A stretch of 31,991 nucleotides of DNA from a virus, in the IMG/VR virus record IMGVR_UViG_3300022752_000253, positions 1-31,991 of that record; one strand, 5' to 3'. A model generated the notes under the pieces. It was not told the origin of the DNA, made no database searches, and saw only the letters and a program-made list of their open reading frames with translations. Of the stretch, positions 20,713 to 29,247 are shown one piece after another. Made by a program: the position numbers and the translations under genes. The stretch's first letter is position 1. Every line of letters starts with the position of its first letter.

Positions 20713-22728
20713 TTACTCCCCGCTTTTTGTCTTGTTCAGTTGTTCTACTATTTTCTTGGCACGGGTGTATCCGGCATCCCCTCCCCATCCCATCCAAGCC
20801 TGCCATCCCTTGCCCTTCTTATCCCATGTTGAACCCTGCTTATCGACCTCATGCCTGTCAAAAAATGCCTTCATTCTGCGCCATGTTCTAGGAGAGAGAC
20901 GCTTTTTTCCAATAATATCTCTAGCCCGTGCAATGCCAACCTGAGTCATTCCCCGTTCGCTTGCTGGTTTTTCTGCACGAACACGAAGGGCCGACTTTGC
21001 CGCTTCTACCATGCCGTCTGATGGTGAAAGGTCGATATCATCCACGCTCTGCATTTCGATTGCGTCAAGAATCATCTCTGCGTCCTGAAGCGAAAAAGAT
21101 GTTTTTTTAGAAGTGCGCCTAGCCCTGTTTGGAATCTCCAGTTCCATCATTTCCTCCTGACCGCCTTCCTCCGGCGATTCGGTACTAGGATCTTCCTGAG
21201 GCTGTTCTTCTTTGGGCTGTTCACCTTGTGGCATTTGAGGCATTTGCGGTATTGCTGGAGGCTCCGGCTTAAAGGCATCCGAAATCGAATCCATACCAAC
21301 GCCAAACTCCTTGGATAATTCCTTGGCATATTTGACCTCGTAAGCCCTCTGCCTCATGGCTTCCTCGAAGTCCTCGCCTTTCGACCCGTACACCTCTGCG
21401 GCTGTTTTCAGGCCTGCCTTAAACTCTTGGATATTGGCTTGGCTGTCACGGCCAACATCTATGGTCGGGTCACTGGGATAAATCCATTTTCCACTTGAAA
21501 AATTACCCGATGGCGGGATTAGTCCACGGGAAATACCATCAGCCAAAACAATATTCTTAACCCTGTCAAAAAACCTATCCTCAAGGATCGACTGCCATCT
21601 CCTGAATGTGCGTGAAGCAAGAGACATTTCCAGCCGTACCGTTGGGCCACCTAGCTTCGCCAGATCGTAGCAGAATCCGAAAGGAAGATTAAATGCTAGG
21701 GCGATCATGTGAACGATCATATCCACATATCCGTGGAAAGCGTTGGAAGGCCTGCCGGACTCGAACATTTTCATTTCAGCACCCGTGGGCAGGTAGTTGA
21801 TCTGGCTCTTTTGCATCGCTTCCAGATTCATCTGATTCCCGTAGGAATCCGTCTCGGCTTGGTTAAAGTAGGATGCCGGATCATCAGCCTGTCCGGTGCT
21901 GTTCGTGATTGTCATCACCCTGAAGGCGGCGTTCTTCACTGCCATGTTTTCTGCTTCCAGAGTTTCCTGAAGATCCTTGCAGTAGTTGATGACCGATGCG
22001 AGATGGCTACGGCCACGAACTTCATCCAGCCGGAGTGGGTCGTAGATCAGAATGAACGACTGGGCGGGAATGTCCTGCGGGTCTAGGTAAGCGTTGCCCT
22101 GCGTCCGGCGATATACCCGATAGGCAATGTTACGCCCGTTGTCGTCAAATACGATTCCCCCGATGTATCCCTGCGAGGATGTTGGATTATCAAAATTACC
22201 ACCGATACGATCTGCCTCTACCGACTGGATTTTGATATCGGAGTTCGGGTCGGGCATTCCATTTATGCTGTTCTCTCTGGTTATGACAAAGCCGACATCG
22301 CCATCCCGAAGGACGGATCTTAGTGCCAGATGGGAAAGCGCATGAAAGTTGTGTCGTCCGAAAAAGTCCGCCTTCTTGCACCAAGACATCCAGTAATGTT
22401 CATAGGCATTATCGATATCCCTGTTTCCGGTGCGGGACATGTAGCGGAAATTTCCTAGGGCATACTGGGAAAATTTTAGAAGAATTGACCGGATGATCGG
22501 ATTGTTGTCCTCCAAGTCACGGGATGCCTTGATAAGTTCGATGCGCTCGAAGGTTGAGGAGAATCCCTCGCCTCCGGATAATTGTCTGGAAGGCCTGCGA
22601 TCCTTCATCGGATAGGCCGCCGCAAATCGATTGAACTCGATCAGCCTGCATTTGTCCGCAAGCCGTTTTACCCCAAATTGGGGGTTAAGTGTGCTAATGG
22701 CCTTTTCGATTAAATTTAACTGGGGCAT
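20713..22728 (-). CDS. Lambda-type portal protein with C-terminal extension (671 aa)
   Basis: Residues 1 to about 480 match lambda-like portals (Phage_portal_2/gpB): RDLEDNNPIIRSILLKF, LRSVLRDGDVGFVITREN, IQSVEADRIGG, a RAQ-like QDIPAQSFILIYDPLRLDEV, GRSHLASVINYCKDLQ, and the conserved LPFGFCYDLAKLGGPTVRLE. It forms the dodecameric vertex ring through which DNA passes. Residues about 490-545 are a Pro/Glu linker, and 560-671 an added basic domain (SALRVRAEKP, MTQVGIARARDIIGKKRLSP, WMGWGGDAGYTRAKKIVEQL) of a type found in phage head-associated proteins. Lambda B is 533 residues, so the extra domain accounts for the length. ATG 22728 has no clear Shine-Dalgarno. Confidence 0.88.
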   Translation of the reverse strand: MPQLNLIEKAISTLNPQFGVKRLADKCRLIEFNRFAAAYPMKDRRPSRQLSGGEGFSSTFERIELIKASRDLEDNNPIIRSILLKFSQYALGNFRYMSRTGNRDIDNAYEHYWMSWCKKADFFGRHNFHALSHLALRSVLRDGDVGFVITRENSINGMPDPNSDIKIQSVEADRIGGNFDNPTSSQGYIGGIVFDDNGRNIAYRVYRRTQGNAYLDPQDIPAQSFILIYDPLRLDEVRGRSHLASVINYCKDLQETLEAENMAVKNAAFRVMTITNSTGQADDPASYFNQAETDSYGNQMNLEAMQKSQINYLPTGAEMKMFESGRPSNAFHGYVDMIVHMIALAFNLPFGFCYDLAKLGGPTVRLEMSLASRTFRRWQSILEDRFFDRVKNIVLADGISRGLIPPSGNFSSGKWIYPSDPTIDVGRDSQANIQEFKAGLKTAAEVYGSKGEDFEEAMRQRAYEVKYAKELSKEFGVGMDSISDAFKPEPPAIPQMPQMPQGEQPKEEQPQEDPSTESPEEGGQEEMMELEIPNRARRTSKKTSFSLQDAEMILDAIEMQSVDDIDLSPSDGMVEAAKSALRVRAEKPASERGMTQVGIARARDIIGKKRLSPRTWRRMKAFFDRHEVDKQGSTWDKKGKGWQAWMGWGGDAGYTRAKKIVEQLNKTKSGE

Positions 22729-22748
22729 TTTATTTATCGCTATTTATA

Positions 22749-23006
22749 TCAACTGCGACCACCACCTGAAAAGTCCAAATATACCCGATTGATCCTTTGG
22801 GTCGGGCCTGCCAAGCGTTGAATGGCCGCCGTAGTCTCCATAACTACATTCTGTAATTCTGACAGATTCGCCCGTGTAAGTTGCCGTCCGCCAATACTAT
22901 ACGAAGAACCTGTCTTCAGAATGGCCTCGATGGCATTAAGGGCATTCGTGCGTATGTCCTCAATAGTGGCTAGTGGGAGACCGAAATAAACGCCTTGAAC
23001 GGCCAT
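22749..23006 (-). CDS. Head-tail joining protein gpW-like (85 aa)
   Basis: A small protein between large terminase and portal, the position of lambda gpW. It has LPLATIEDIRTNALNAIEAI, a helix, then the small hairpin YSIGGRQLTRANLSELQNVV and a second helix VMETTAAIQRL, and ends with a basic/aromatic tail (INRVYLDF). That is the alpha-hairpin-alpha layout of gpW. The start overlaps closely with the terminase end (one-base gap). It would sit at the portal exit as head-completion protein. Confidence 0.7.
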   Translation of the reverse strand: MAVQGVYFGLPLATIEDIRTNALNAIEAILKTGSSYSIGGRQLTRANLSELQNVVMETTAAIQRLAGPTQRINRVYLDFSGGGRS

Positions 23007-23007
23007 A

Positions 23008-24828
23008 TCACTTAACCCCTGTCAACATGGCATCTTTATCATCATCGTTAACTAAAACCATTTTCTCATCCGGTGATGGCATGCACCCAGACAGCATGGC
23101 TCCTGTGAGGTTCATGCATTCTGCGTCCCGCAAGTGGTTATCCTTTCTAAGCCTGTACCAGATCATTTTAGTCCTTCCAGATAGCGGATTGAACTTTGGC
23201 CTCTTTACCTCGGCGTTCATGTGGTTGTGCCATTCCTCTGGGCAGTCGTCAGGTATTTCCCACTTACTCATTTTATTGCCCCGTAATAGCGCAAGGATGT
23301 CCTTTATAGCGGGGTTTGACCATTTTATGACCGGACACTTTGGCTTGCTTAAACCCTCGCTCTGGGCCGTCCTATTCGTTCCTGCGAGTGGGTCTCCCCA
23401 ACTTATTGTGCTGTAAGGTCTTATGATCCGTCCCGTTTTGGTCATATGCGTAAATGACTGACTATCAGATCCCAATAGGCAAGTCCATCCCCATTTGCAT
23501 GCCTGATAGTAAACCTGTCTGGTTTGATCGCCCGAATCCAAGAAAACCATTTTGTCGGAAACTTTCCAGTCTAACTGCAAGGCCCGAAGCGCATCCCAAG
23601 TCTCAAGTTTACCGCACCACTCCAGCCGTGACTCCCCGTTCTTTTTCCAACCCCGAACCACAACCCACATATGGAATCCCTTGGCTTCCTGAATGTCTGC
23701 TGAAATGATTCTGGTCTCGCACTCGCTCCATTGCTCACCCATCCGGTATCCAGCACCGGAGATTTTAACATCCTGTGAGTCGTCCTCGATCTCCACCCAA
23801 GGCTGGGCAAGAACCGAATTGACGAAGTTTTGCAACCCAAGGACGCTCTTCTTGTCGCTCAAGAACTGGCAGGCCAGCTTCCCAAAAGTTTCCCAAGGGG
23901 AATAGAGTCCGGATAGGTGGAAGGATTTTACCTGTGGTTCAGGATTCATGTTCGTGGGTTTCCACTTTCCGGATCGAAGCATCTTGGTCTTGTGGCCGTC
24001 AGTGATCTTCCCCTTGCACTTTGAGCATTCGTAGTAGGCGGATTTTCGCACCCGCTCGTTATCCCACTCCCCGTCCGCATTTCTGGCGGTCTGATCCCAC
24101 TTCACATTCGGCCATTCCAAGGTCTGCTCCTCCCCGCAGAATGGGCATGGGACAAAGAAGTATCTTTGGTCGCCCCGCTTGAATGCCTGCCATATATGGC
24201 CGTATTCGGTTGTTGGCGTGGAAGTCTGGATTGTCAGGGATAGCGGATAGGTTTTTGTGCGAACCTCGGCAAGTTGGAGCGAATTCGCCTCTTTCGAGGT
24301 TGCCTCTGCCATCTTGTCAGTTTCGTCACAACAGAGTAAGCCGACACTCCTAGATGCCAGATTGGCCGGAGAGTTACTTCCGAAAAACCAGATCGACATC
24401 TTATCGAAATGTTGTTCCATTAGTTTGTACCTGTCCGGATTGTTCGGCTTGTGTCGTGCCAGTGCTGGGCAATCGTCCACCATTGGCATCCAGCGATACT
24501 CGGAAAACGACCTTGCCAGATTTTCGTTAGGCATGACCCACATGGTCGGGGTCGGCTTCATGTCCAGCCTGTACCCCATTCCGGCAAGAATGGTCGTGGT
24601 CTTGGCAGTCTGCGCTCCCCAGCATAAAACCATCAGCCTAGTCTTTTCGTCCTTGAAGGTTTCCAAGGGTTCTCGGACATATGGGGTCAAAAGAGTCGAA
24701 TATGGGCCAGCGGAGGACGATACCCGCTCGGATAGGTACAGATTCTTTTCAGCCCACTCGGTAACGGAGATGTCCTCCCGTGGAATCCAGAAGCCGTTCG
24801 CCAGAATTTCCAAGTCCTCGCCAGTCAT
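23008..24828 (-). CDS. Terminase large subunit, GpA type (606 aa)
   Basis: The N-terminus includes SVTEWAEKNLYLSERVSSSA, typical of GpA terminases. The ATPase has a deviant Walker A WGAQTAKT (70-77), the adenine-binding YRWMPMVDDCPAL region, and Walker B VGLLCCDETDK (162-172). Two CXXC pairs (FVPCPFCGEEQ and YYECSKCKGK) form the zinc knuckle of that family. The nuclease half follows with ISADIQEAKGFHMWVVVRGW and VFLDSGDQTRQVYYQACKWG. It cuts and pumps DNA into the prohead through the portal. ATG 24828 overlaps the upstream stop as ATGA. Length is slightly below lambda A (641). Confidence 0.9.
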   Translation of the reverse strand: MTGEDLEILANGFWIPREDISVTEWAEKNLYLSERVSSSAGPYSTLLTPYVREPLETFKDEKTRLMVLCWGAQTAKTTTILAGMGYRLDMKPTPTMWVMPNENLARSFSEYRWMPMVDDCPALARHKPNNPDRYKLMEQHFDKMSIWFFGSNSPANLASRSVGLLCCDETDKMAEATSKEANSLQLAEVRTKTYPLSLTIQTSTPTTEYGHIWQAFKRGDQRYFFVPCPFCGEEQTLEWPNVKWDQTARNADGEWDNERVRKSAYYECSKCKGKITDGHKTKMLRSGKWKPTNMNPEPQVKSFHLSGLYSPWETFGKLACQFLSDKKSVLGLQNFVNSVLAQPWVEIEDDSQDVKISGAGYRMGEQWSECETRIISADIQEAKGFHMWVVVRGWKKNGESRLEWCGKLETWDALRALQLDWKVSDKMVFLDSGDQTRQVYYQACKWGWTCLLGSDSQSFTHMTKTGRIIRPYSTISWGDPLAGTNRTAQSEGLSKPKCPVIKWSNPAIKDILALLRGNKMSKWEIPDDCPEEWHNHMNAEVKRPKFNPLSGRTKMIWYRLRKDNHLRDAECMNLTGAMLSGCMPSPDEKMVLVNDDDKDAMLTGVK

Positions 24829-25346
24829 TTGAATGTGTCGTGAATGCTAATCACGCTTGACCCTATTGGATATAGGATGATTTCGTCCTTTGTCTGGGCA
24901 ATCACCTGCTTTGGGATCTTCAGCATGTCGAATGCCCAGTGCATGATAACATCGTCCATTGGCATATTTGTGAAAATAAAGTCCCGTCTGGGTTCCTGCC
25001 TCCACAAAAACTCTGTTCCCGATTTTACAATTATGTCGCTTTTGGGTACTTCTGGGGCAACTCCTATCCAAGATCTTAACCTGAAGTCGGTAAGTTTATA
25101 GAAAACATCCAGAATTGCGGTTGTGGTGCTTCCGCAATCCCACATGGGATATCCCTTCCGATTAAGTCTTTTTCTGTTTTGCTCGTTTTTGGATTCGTAT
25201 GGGGAAAAGAAGAAAATATGCGGAAATATGAAATTTGATATGCAGTCATCAGCCATCAGGATTGCCGAAGTCGCATGCTTCCCCTTGGGGCCACTGCAAC
25301 AAATAATCGCTACTTGATCTGGTTTATCAATCTTTGAGGGAGCCAT
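24825..25346 (-). CDS. Unknown protein between ParB-like and terminase genes (173 aa)
   Basis: I choose ATG 25346 (MAPSKIDKPDQVAIICCSGP), 20 bases inside the ParB-like gene; longer frames from 25403 overlap more. The body is alpha/beta with IICCSGPKGKHATSAIL near the start, a SPYESKNEQNRKRLNRKGYP strand-turn, and FIFTNMPMDDVIMHWAFDML. The GPKGKHA loop after a hydrophobic strand could bind a phosphate-containing ligand but is not a standard Walker A. ATGA overlap with the large terminase suggests co-translation. The family is not recognised. Confidence 0.65.
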   Translation of the reverse strand: MAPSKIDKPDQVAIICCSGPKGKHATSAILMADDCISNFIFPHIFFFSPYESKNEQNRKRLNRKGYPMWDCGSTTTAILDVFYKLTDFRLRSWIGVAPEVPKSDIIVKSGTEFLWRQEPRRDFIFTNMPMDDVIMHWAFDMLKIPKQVIAQTKDEIILYPIGSSVISIHDTFK

Positions 25347-25926
25347 ATGTCTTTTCGACACAATGCCTGATAACATCGGCGGTTCCCTCAACTCCGATGC
25401 CATCTCCTATTTTCTTCAGTTTTGAGGTAAATTCAGAAAACTCCTCATTAGGTATGTAAATGGGGATCATCTGCATGTCCTCTTGCTTCTCTTCGTCTTT
25501 CGGTAGCTCCGGTGGAGCCTCCGACATCATGCGATCCAGTTCTTCCTGCGAGAATCCGGTAAGCTCAAGATCGATATTTGTAGTATCGATCTGTTCGATC
25601 AGGTCTTTTAAGGCCTGTGTGTCGAATTCACCCGCAAGGTTGTTGAGGGCAAGGTTGGCGATTTTCTCCTTTTCCTCTGGAAGATCGACAACCCAGACAT
25701 CGACTTCCTTCCGGCCCATCGCACGATAGATGTCGTACCTCTGATGGCCTCCGATAATTCTGTTACCTGTCCTTGCGTTGATTGTGATCGGCTGGAGATC
25801 TCCGAGTTCCGCAATGCTTTTCGCCAAACGACCCAACGCCTCTGGAGTAATTTTTCTAGGATTGTAATTTGCCCCGTGAATCTCACTTAGGCTCATCCTT
25901 TCCAGTCTGGGATAGGTCTTGCTCAT
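25327..25926 (-). CDS. ParB/sulfiredoxin-fold protein (199 aa)
   Basis: Start at ATG 25926 (MSKTYPRLERMSLSEIHGAN), though ATG 25896 is possible. The ParB N-terminal domain is clear: LSEIHGANYNPRKITPEALG with NPR at 22-24, LAKSIAELGDLQPITIN, and IIGGHQRYDIYRAMGRKEVD with GGHQR at 59-63, the place of the CTP-binding or catalytic GxxRxxA box. A C-terminal acidic half (DEEKQEDMQMIPIYIP) is separate. Phage copies next to terminases are often part of modification or nuclease systems. Here it overlaps the small terminase and lies one gene from the ABC-GNAT fusion. Role (DNA marking, packaging aid or nicking) is inferred. Confidence 0.8.
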   Translation of the reverse strand: MSKTYPRLERMSLSEIHGANYNPRKITPEALGRLAKSIAELGDLQPITINARTGNRIIGGHQRYDIYRAMGRKEVDVWVVDLPEEKEKIANLALNNLAGEFDTQALKDLIEQIDTTNIDLELTGFSQEELDRMMSEAPPELPKDEEKQEDMQMIPIYIPNEEFSEFTSKLKKIGDGIGVEGTADVIRHCVEKTYGSLKD

Positions 25927-26593
25927 CTTTGGCCAAGTTGTTCGCTTGTGCCTGAGTGTCAAATTCTTTTGCATCATCTGTTGGCAACCCGCCCTTGGTC
26001 TTGTCGATTACTGCTATGATCTGCCTTACCCCGTCCGAAATCGCCTCCTTGGCCAATTCTGGATCGGATGGGTTCGCCCTCCGGCAAACGCTCGATCCAA
26101 GCCCTTCCATCAAATTCCTGATCGTGGTCATGTATCGGGAGAAAATTCCACGAACGATATCGTCATCTATCTTCGATCCCCTCGAAACATGCAATGCCTC
26201 AATCCTGATCTCTGCTTCCATTCTGGATCGCAATGCCTCTCGATGTGCCTTCACCAGATTTGGCAATCTTGCCGAATCCCGCCTTACCTGCGCCTCATGC
26301 AAAAGAGCGTAGGCCACCTTTTCGGTTTGCCTTGCTCTGGCCAGACATCCGTAAATATCGTCTCTGGTAAGATCTGTCGGATCGATTGGAACATTTGGCG
26401 GAGGAACCGAAGATCCCATCCCGCCACTGGAACCATTCCCGATTTTTACAACCTTGGAACTGCGCTCACTATTAGCCATCTTCCAAGCATTCGCATTTTC
26501 GAGCGTGTCGGTTGGCATCCCTTTCTTTTTGCATTGTTGCACATATTGAGGAGAACAACCCCACGCATTTGCGATTTCAGCCAGTGTAGCCAT
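25883..26593 (-). CDS. Terminase small subunit, Nu1-like (236 aa)
   Basis: Start at ATG 26593 (MATLAEIANAWGCSPQYVQQ), one base after the ABC-GNAT stop; an ATG nine codons upstream would overlap that gene. Residues 3-40 form a winged HTH like Nu1 (LAEIANAWGCSPQYVQQCKK, NANAWKMA). After a Gly/Pro linker a helical part includes RARQTEKVAYALLHEAQVRR and AHREALRSRMEAEIRI, matching the oligomerisation region. The tail is acidic and could contact the large subunit. It recognises the packaging site. The order small terminase, ParB, unknown, large terminase separates the two subunits by two genes. Confidence 0.75.
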   Translation of the reverse strand: MATLAEIANAWGCSPQYVQQCKKKGMPTDTLENANAWKMANSERSSKVVKIGNGSSGGMGSSVPPPNVPIDPTDLTRDDIYGCLARARQTEKVAYALLHEAQVRRDSARLPNLVKAHREALRSRMEAEIRIEALHVSRGSKIDDDIVRGIFSRYMTTIRNLMEGLGSSVCRRANPSDPELAKEAISDGVRQIIAVIDKTKGGLPTDDAKEFDTQAQANNLAKDEQDLSQTGKDEPK

Positions 26594-26594
26594 C

Positions 26595-27674
26595 TTAATT
26601 TTTCCCGAAGCGATCTCCAATATATTCGTGAGAATAACAAAGCTTATTGTCTCTTATGGTATTATTCATGCCTAATAGATTTTTATTTTTACCATTTGAT
26701 ACGCTTCGAATCTTGTGGTTTTTTGTTGTTGGCCTCCATAGCGGAGATTTGTCTCTATATTCCCCCATTCTCGGATGACATGTTTTGCTAAAATATCTTC
26801 TCCCAAAAGTAAGGCATCTTTCGCCCATCCAGTCTGAAAGCCTCACCCCAATTCCGAGACCCTGATAGTCTGGTAATACAACAGTCCTATGTCCCCTCCA
26901 AGCATTCTTTAAAGTACCGCTTGGCATAGGAAGTGCGGAAACAAAGCCAACTGGAGTATCTTCCCATTTTGCAATGAACATCTCTGATGCCATATTGATT
27001 TCGGATGTTAGATAATGATGGTGCTTGAAAATTTTCCACCAGTATCCAGAGCAAGGCTCAATTGTGATTCTAATCGGTGGCCGACATTGAAGACACCCCC
27101 TTGGAAGCATTGCTCCGCTCATTGTGTCATAACACCAGTCTGGCTGAAGCCACTCAATAATATCATAGTGGCAAGATGAAAACACAACCCCAGTCATGTT
27201 TTCCCTTCTAATAAATTTTTGAATTGCGTTCGAGCAGGATTTCGCAACGCTTCGGTCAACCACGCTTGTAAATTCATCCACCGCAATGTTGCTGTTTAGG
27301 CTTCTTGCAAGAGAAGCCCTGAATTGCTCCCCATTGCTTAAAACATGAAATGGCTTGCACCATGCGGGAATCGAGTTCAGTCCTACCGATGTTAATTTCT
27401 TAATTGCCGATTCGCTGTTTTCAAAATGGCTTGCAATTGATTTATTTCTATCCCAGTGGCTTTGGTTGTTAATTCCATACGCCCCTTCTAAAAGCTGGGT
27501 CTTTCCACTTCCAGATGGCCCAACAATAAGACCAATTGACCAAGAGCCATCTCTCTTTGGTGGATCAAATTCTGGCAAGTCAAAAGTGCTTTCGCCATTA
27601 AATTTATAATCAAATGGCTCGCATACCTTTTTTGTTATTTCGTCCAGATCTACTTTTACAGACAGTCTTTTCAT
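26595..27674 (-). CDS. ABC ATPase fused to Mom-like GNAT acyltransferase (359 aa)
   Basis: Residues 45-185 are an ABC-type ATPase: Walker A GPSGSGKT (52-59), signature VLSNGEQFRASLARSL (111-126), Walker B NIAVDEFTS (129-137) and H-loop CHYD (168-171). There is no membrane domain, so it is not a transporter. Residues about 205-320 are GNAT-type: WWKIFKHHHYLTSEI, VGFVSALPMPSG, HRTVVLPDYQGLGIGVRLSD with the acetyl-CoA loop QGLGIG (271-276), and KTCHPRMGEYRDKSPLWRP. The HHYL and HRTVVLPDYQG pattern is that of acyltransferases related to phage Mu Mom, which modifies adenine in DNA. A DNA modification role is therefore likely but the target could also be a protein. It is AT-rich compared with its neighbours. 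Confidence 0.8.
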   Translation of the reverse strand: MKRLSVKVDLDEITKKVCEPFDYKFNGESTFDLPEFDPPKRDGSWSIGLIVGPSGSGKTQLLEGAYGINNQSHWDRNKSIASHFENSESAIKKLTSVGLNSIPAWCKPFHVLSNGEQFRASLARSLNSNIAVDEFTSVVDRSVAKSCSNAIQKFIRRENMTGVVFSSCHYDIIEWLQPDWCYDTMSGAMLPRGCLQCRPPIRITIEPCSGYWWKIFKHHHYLTSEINMASEMFIAKWEDTPVGFVSALPMPSGTLKNAWRGHRTVVLPDYQGLGIGVRLSDWMGERCLTFGRRYFSKTCHPRMGEYRDKSPLWRPTTKNHKIRSVSNGKNKNLLGMNNTIRDNKLCYSHEYIGDRFGKN

Positions 27675-27720
27675 TTAGTCGATTTTTCCATTTTTCCCGT
27701 GCGAGTCTACATGACCATTT

Positions 27721-27843
27721 TTAAGTTTTCCCTTTTTGATCTCGATCACAAAGACAATCGTAGGGTTTCCAAAATTCTGCTCCGCATTTTTGGCAGAAGC
27801 ACCAGAGTTCTTCTTCAATTTCTTTTTCTTTTTCATCTTTCAT
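27721..27843 (-). CDS. Zn-ribbon micropeptide (40 aa)
   Basis: ATG 27843 opens MKDEKEKEIEEELWCFCQKC, a charged helix running into a cysteine cluster: C15, C17, C20 in WCFCQKCG and C30, C32 in YDCLCDRD. This spacing fits a small zinc-binding ribbon. No Shine-Dalgarno is apparent, so expression is less sure than for its neighbours. It lies between the DnaA-like and ABC-GNAT genes and points the same way. Too short for a named family. Confidence 0.5.
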   Translation of the reverse strand: MKDEKEKEIEEELWCFCQKCGAEFWKPYDCLCDRDQKGKT

Positions 27844-27918
27844 ATCAATTTAAACATAAGTTGCTTGAAATCAAGAGAGTTTCAACGCGGCTTCGCCAAC
27901 CTGCGATAATAATTGTTC

Positions 27919-28452
27919 TTAAAAGTTATCTAAAAAACTTTTTTTTGTCCTGCCAAGCTTGATTAAACTCTTTGATTTCATCCTTGCCTTGTATTGCTTA
28001 TTATTTCCTACTTTTAATTTCTTGCCCATGACCAAATTATAAAAGATAGTATTATGATCTTTATTTAAAATCCTGCCTATCATATTTGCTGAGACCCCCT
28101 TGGCATATAGGTCGCATATAACATTCCTTCTTAGGAGGGTAGTATCCTCATCCCTCCTAGTAGATCTTAATAATTTAATTTGCTCTGGGGTTAATCTAGA
28201 TTGCAAATATTTAGAGGCCTGCTCTGCAATTGTAATAAAGCCCACCACCTTAGGCTTATTATCTTTAGTGCTACCACCCCCCCCTATGCATGCACCCCCT
28301 TCTATAAAAGACCCACCTCCCCTAGTGGCTAGGGAATGCGCTAGGGTCTCTATATGAGAGAAGGCCTTTTTCATGGATAGCTCTAGGTAGGCTATCCTCT
28401 GGGTTATTGCTTGGTTTCTGGCTTCTTGCTTTTGTTCCTCTATGTAGTTCAT
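27919..28452 (-). CDS. DnaA domain IV-like HTH protein (177 aa)
   Basis: Residues about 105-142 read LLRRNVICDLYAKGVSANMI followed by GRILNKDHNTIFYNLVMGKK, close in pattern to the DNA-binding domain IV of DnaA, where an (E/M)IGRxFxxxDHTTVxxA helix reads the DnaA box. The N-terminal part is helical and then has a Gly-rich linker (GGGSFIEGGACIGGGGS). The C-terminus is basic (KARMKSKSLIKLGRTKKSFL). No AAA+ domain is present, so it is an adapter or origin/operator binder and not an initiator by itself. ATG 28452 has AAGGAGG and overlaps the upstream stop as ATGA. Confidence 0.65.
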   Translation of the reverse strand: MNYIEEQKQEARNQAITQRIAYLELSMKKAFSHIETLAHSLATRGGGSFIEGGACIGGGGSTKDNKPKVVGFITIAEQASKYLQSRLTPEQIKLLRSTRRDEDTTLLRRNVICDLYAKGVSANMIGRILNKDHNTIFYNLVMGKKLKVGNNKQYKARMKSKSLIKLGRTKKSFLDNF

Positions 28453-28967
28453 GCTCCCTCCTTATGGGCTATTTGTTTGAACCTTGCCTGAAGATCATTG
28501 GGCATGGGTAGTGATAGGTCAAGTGTTCCATATAGGTATTTGTCCCCAAGATAATTGGGTGGAAAGTTTGTGCCTGTTGCCTTTATGGATTGCACCTCTT
28601 TTAGTCCGGCATTTGCCAGTGCTTCTATCTTTTCGACATAAGGGGCATGGGTCATGCCTTTCTCATGCAGGAAGGCCTCCTGCTCGAAAGTTCCCATCCT
28701 ATGCTCATTTTCATCCCAGAACTCAAACTCTGCCAACTCTGGGCATAGTGCCTTGAATAGCCTCCAGTTCTTTCCCTTGTCCTTCATGTAAAAGAATGTG
28801 CCTGATGACTCATCCTCAAAAACAGGGGCGAGTCCCTGAACCCTTTGCGATTGGGATACCCCCCAAAGGCCGGATATTGATATGAATCCACCAGCCTTCA
28901 TGGAGCAACCAAGCAGGATCCATTGCCCCTGCTTTGCCCTCCAGATCTGGAAGTTTATTGCCGACAT
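28449..28967 (-). CDS. Phage protein of unknown function (172 aa)
   Basis: Start chosen at ATG 28967 (MSAINFQIWRAKQGQWILLG), with AAGAGG just upstream; the frame is open to 29093 but this would overlap the previous gene widely. The sequence is mixed alpha/beta, with a Gly/Ser strand region (AGGFISISGLWGVSQ), FFYMKDKGKNWRLFKALCPE and an acidic-aromatic middle. No family is recognised. It overlaps the start of the DnaA-like gene (ATGA) and the end of the 90-residue gene, so the three are translated together. Confidence 0.65.
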   Translation of the reverse strand: MSAINFQIWRAKQGQWILLGCSMKAGGFISISGLWGVSQSQRVQGLAPVFEDESSGTFFYMKDKGKNWRLFKALCPELAEFEFWDENEHRMGTFEQEAFLHEKGMTHAPYVEKIEALANAGLKEVQSIKATGTNFPPNYLGDKYLYGTLDLSLPMPNDLQARFKQIAHKEGA

Positions 28968-29227
28968 GCAACCTCTTGAAAGATCGATGCGAAGTTTGGG
29001 GTCTGCTCTTTCCCTGTGGCAACCAAGAATTGATCCATACGGATAAGGCCTCCTTGGATGCGCTTCTTGTCTTGAGAACTGAAATAATGCCACTTTTCGA
29101 CCAGCCCTATTTTGATAAGGGTGCGGAAATAGCCCACCTGCTCCTTTTCCGGAAACATCACATGCTCCCTCTTTGGCGTTGATACCTTGTTCCGTCTTTT
29201 GATTTGGCTATGCAGTGCTGTCTTCAT
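28955..29227 (-). CDS. Small protein, possibly winged-HTH (90 aa)
   Basis: ATG 29227 has AAGGAG nine bases upstream, a strong site. The N-terminus MKTALHSQIKRRNKVSTPKR is basic. Residues about 27-60 (EKEQVGYFRTLIKIGLVEKW...) could form a winged helix, with the helix pair EQVGYFRTLIKIGLV and a following strand. The remainder is ordinary (MDQFLVATGKEQTPNFASIF). Regulation or DNA contact is possible but unproved. It follows the GT-tRNA gene after a 20-base gap. Confidence 0.6.
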   Translation of the reverse strand: MKTALHSQIKRRNKVSTPKREHVMFPEKEQVGYFRTLIKIGLVEKWHYFSSQDKKRIQGGLIRMDQFLVATGKEQTPNFASIFQEVACRQ

Positions 29228-29247
29228 TTGGTTTCTCCTTTTTTGGT

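Noticed and set aside
25919-26791. 290-residue plus-strand open frame
   Set aside because: Antisense to the small terminase and ABC-GNAT genes, with no coherent domain pattern.
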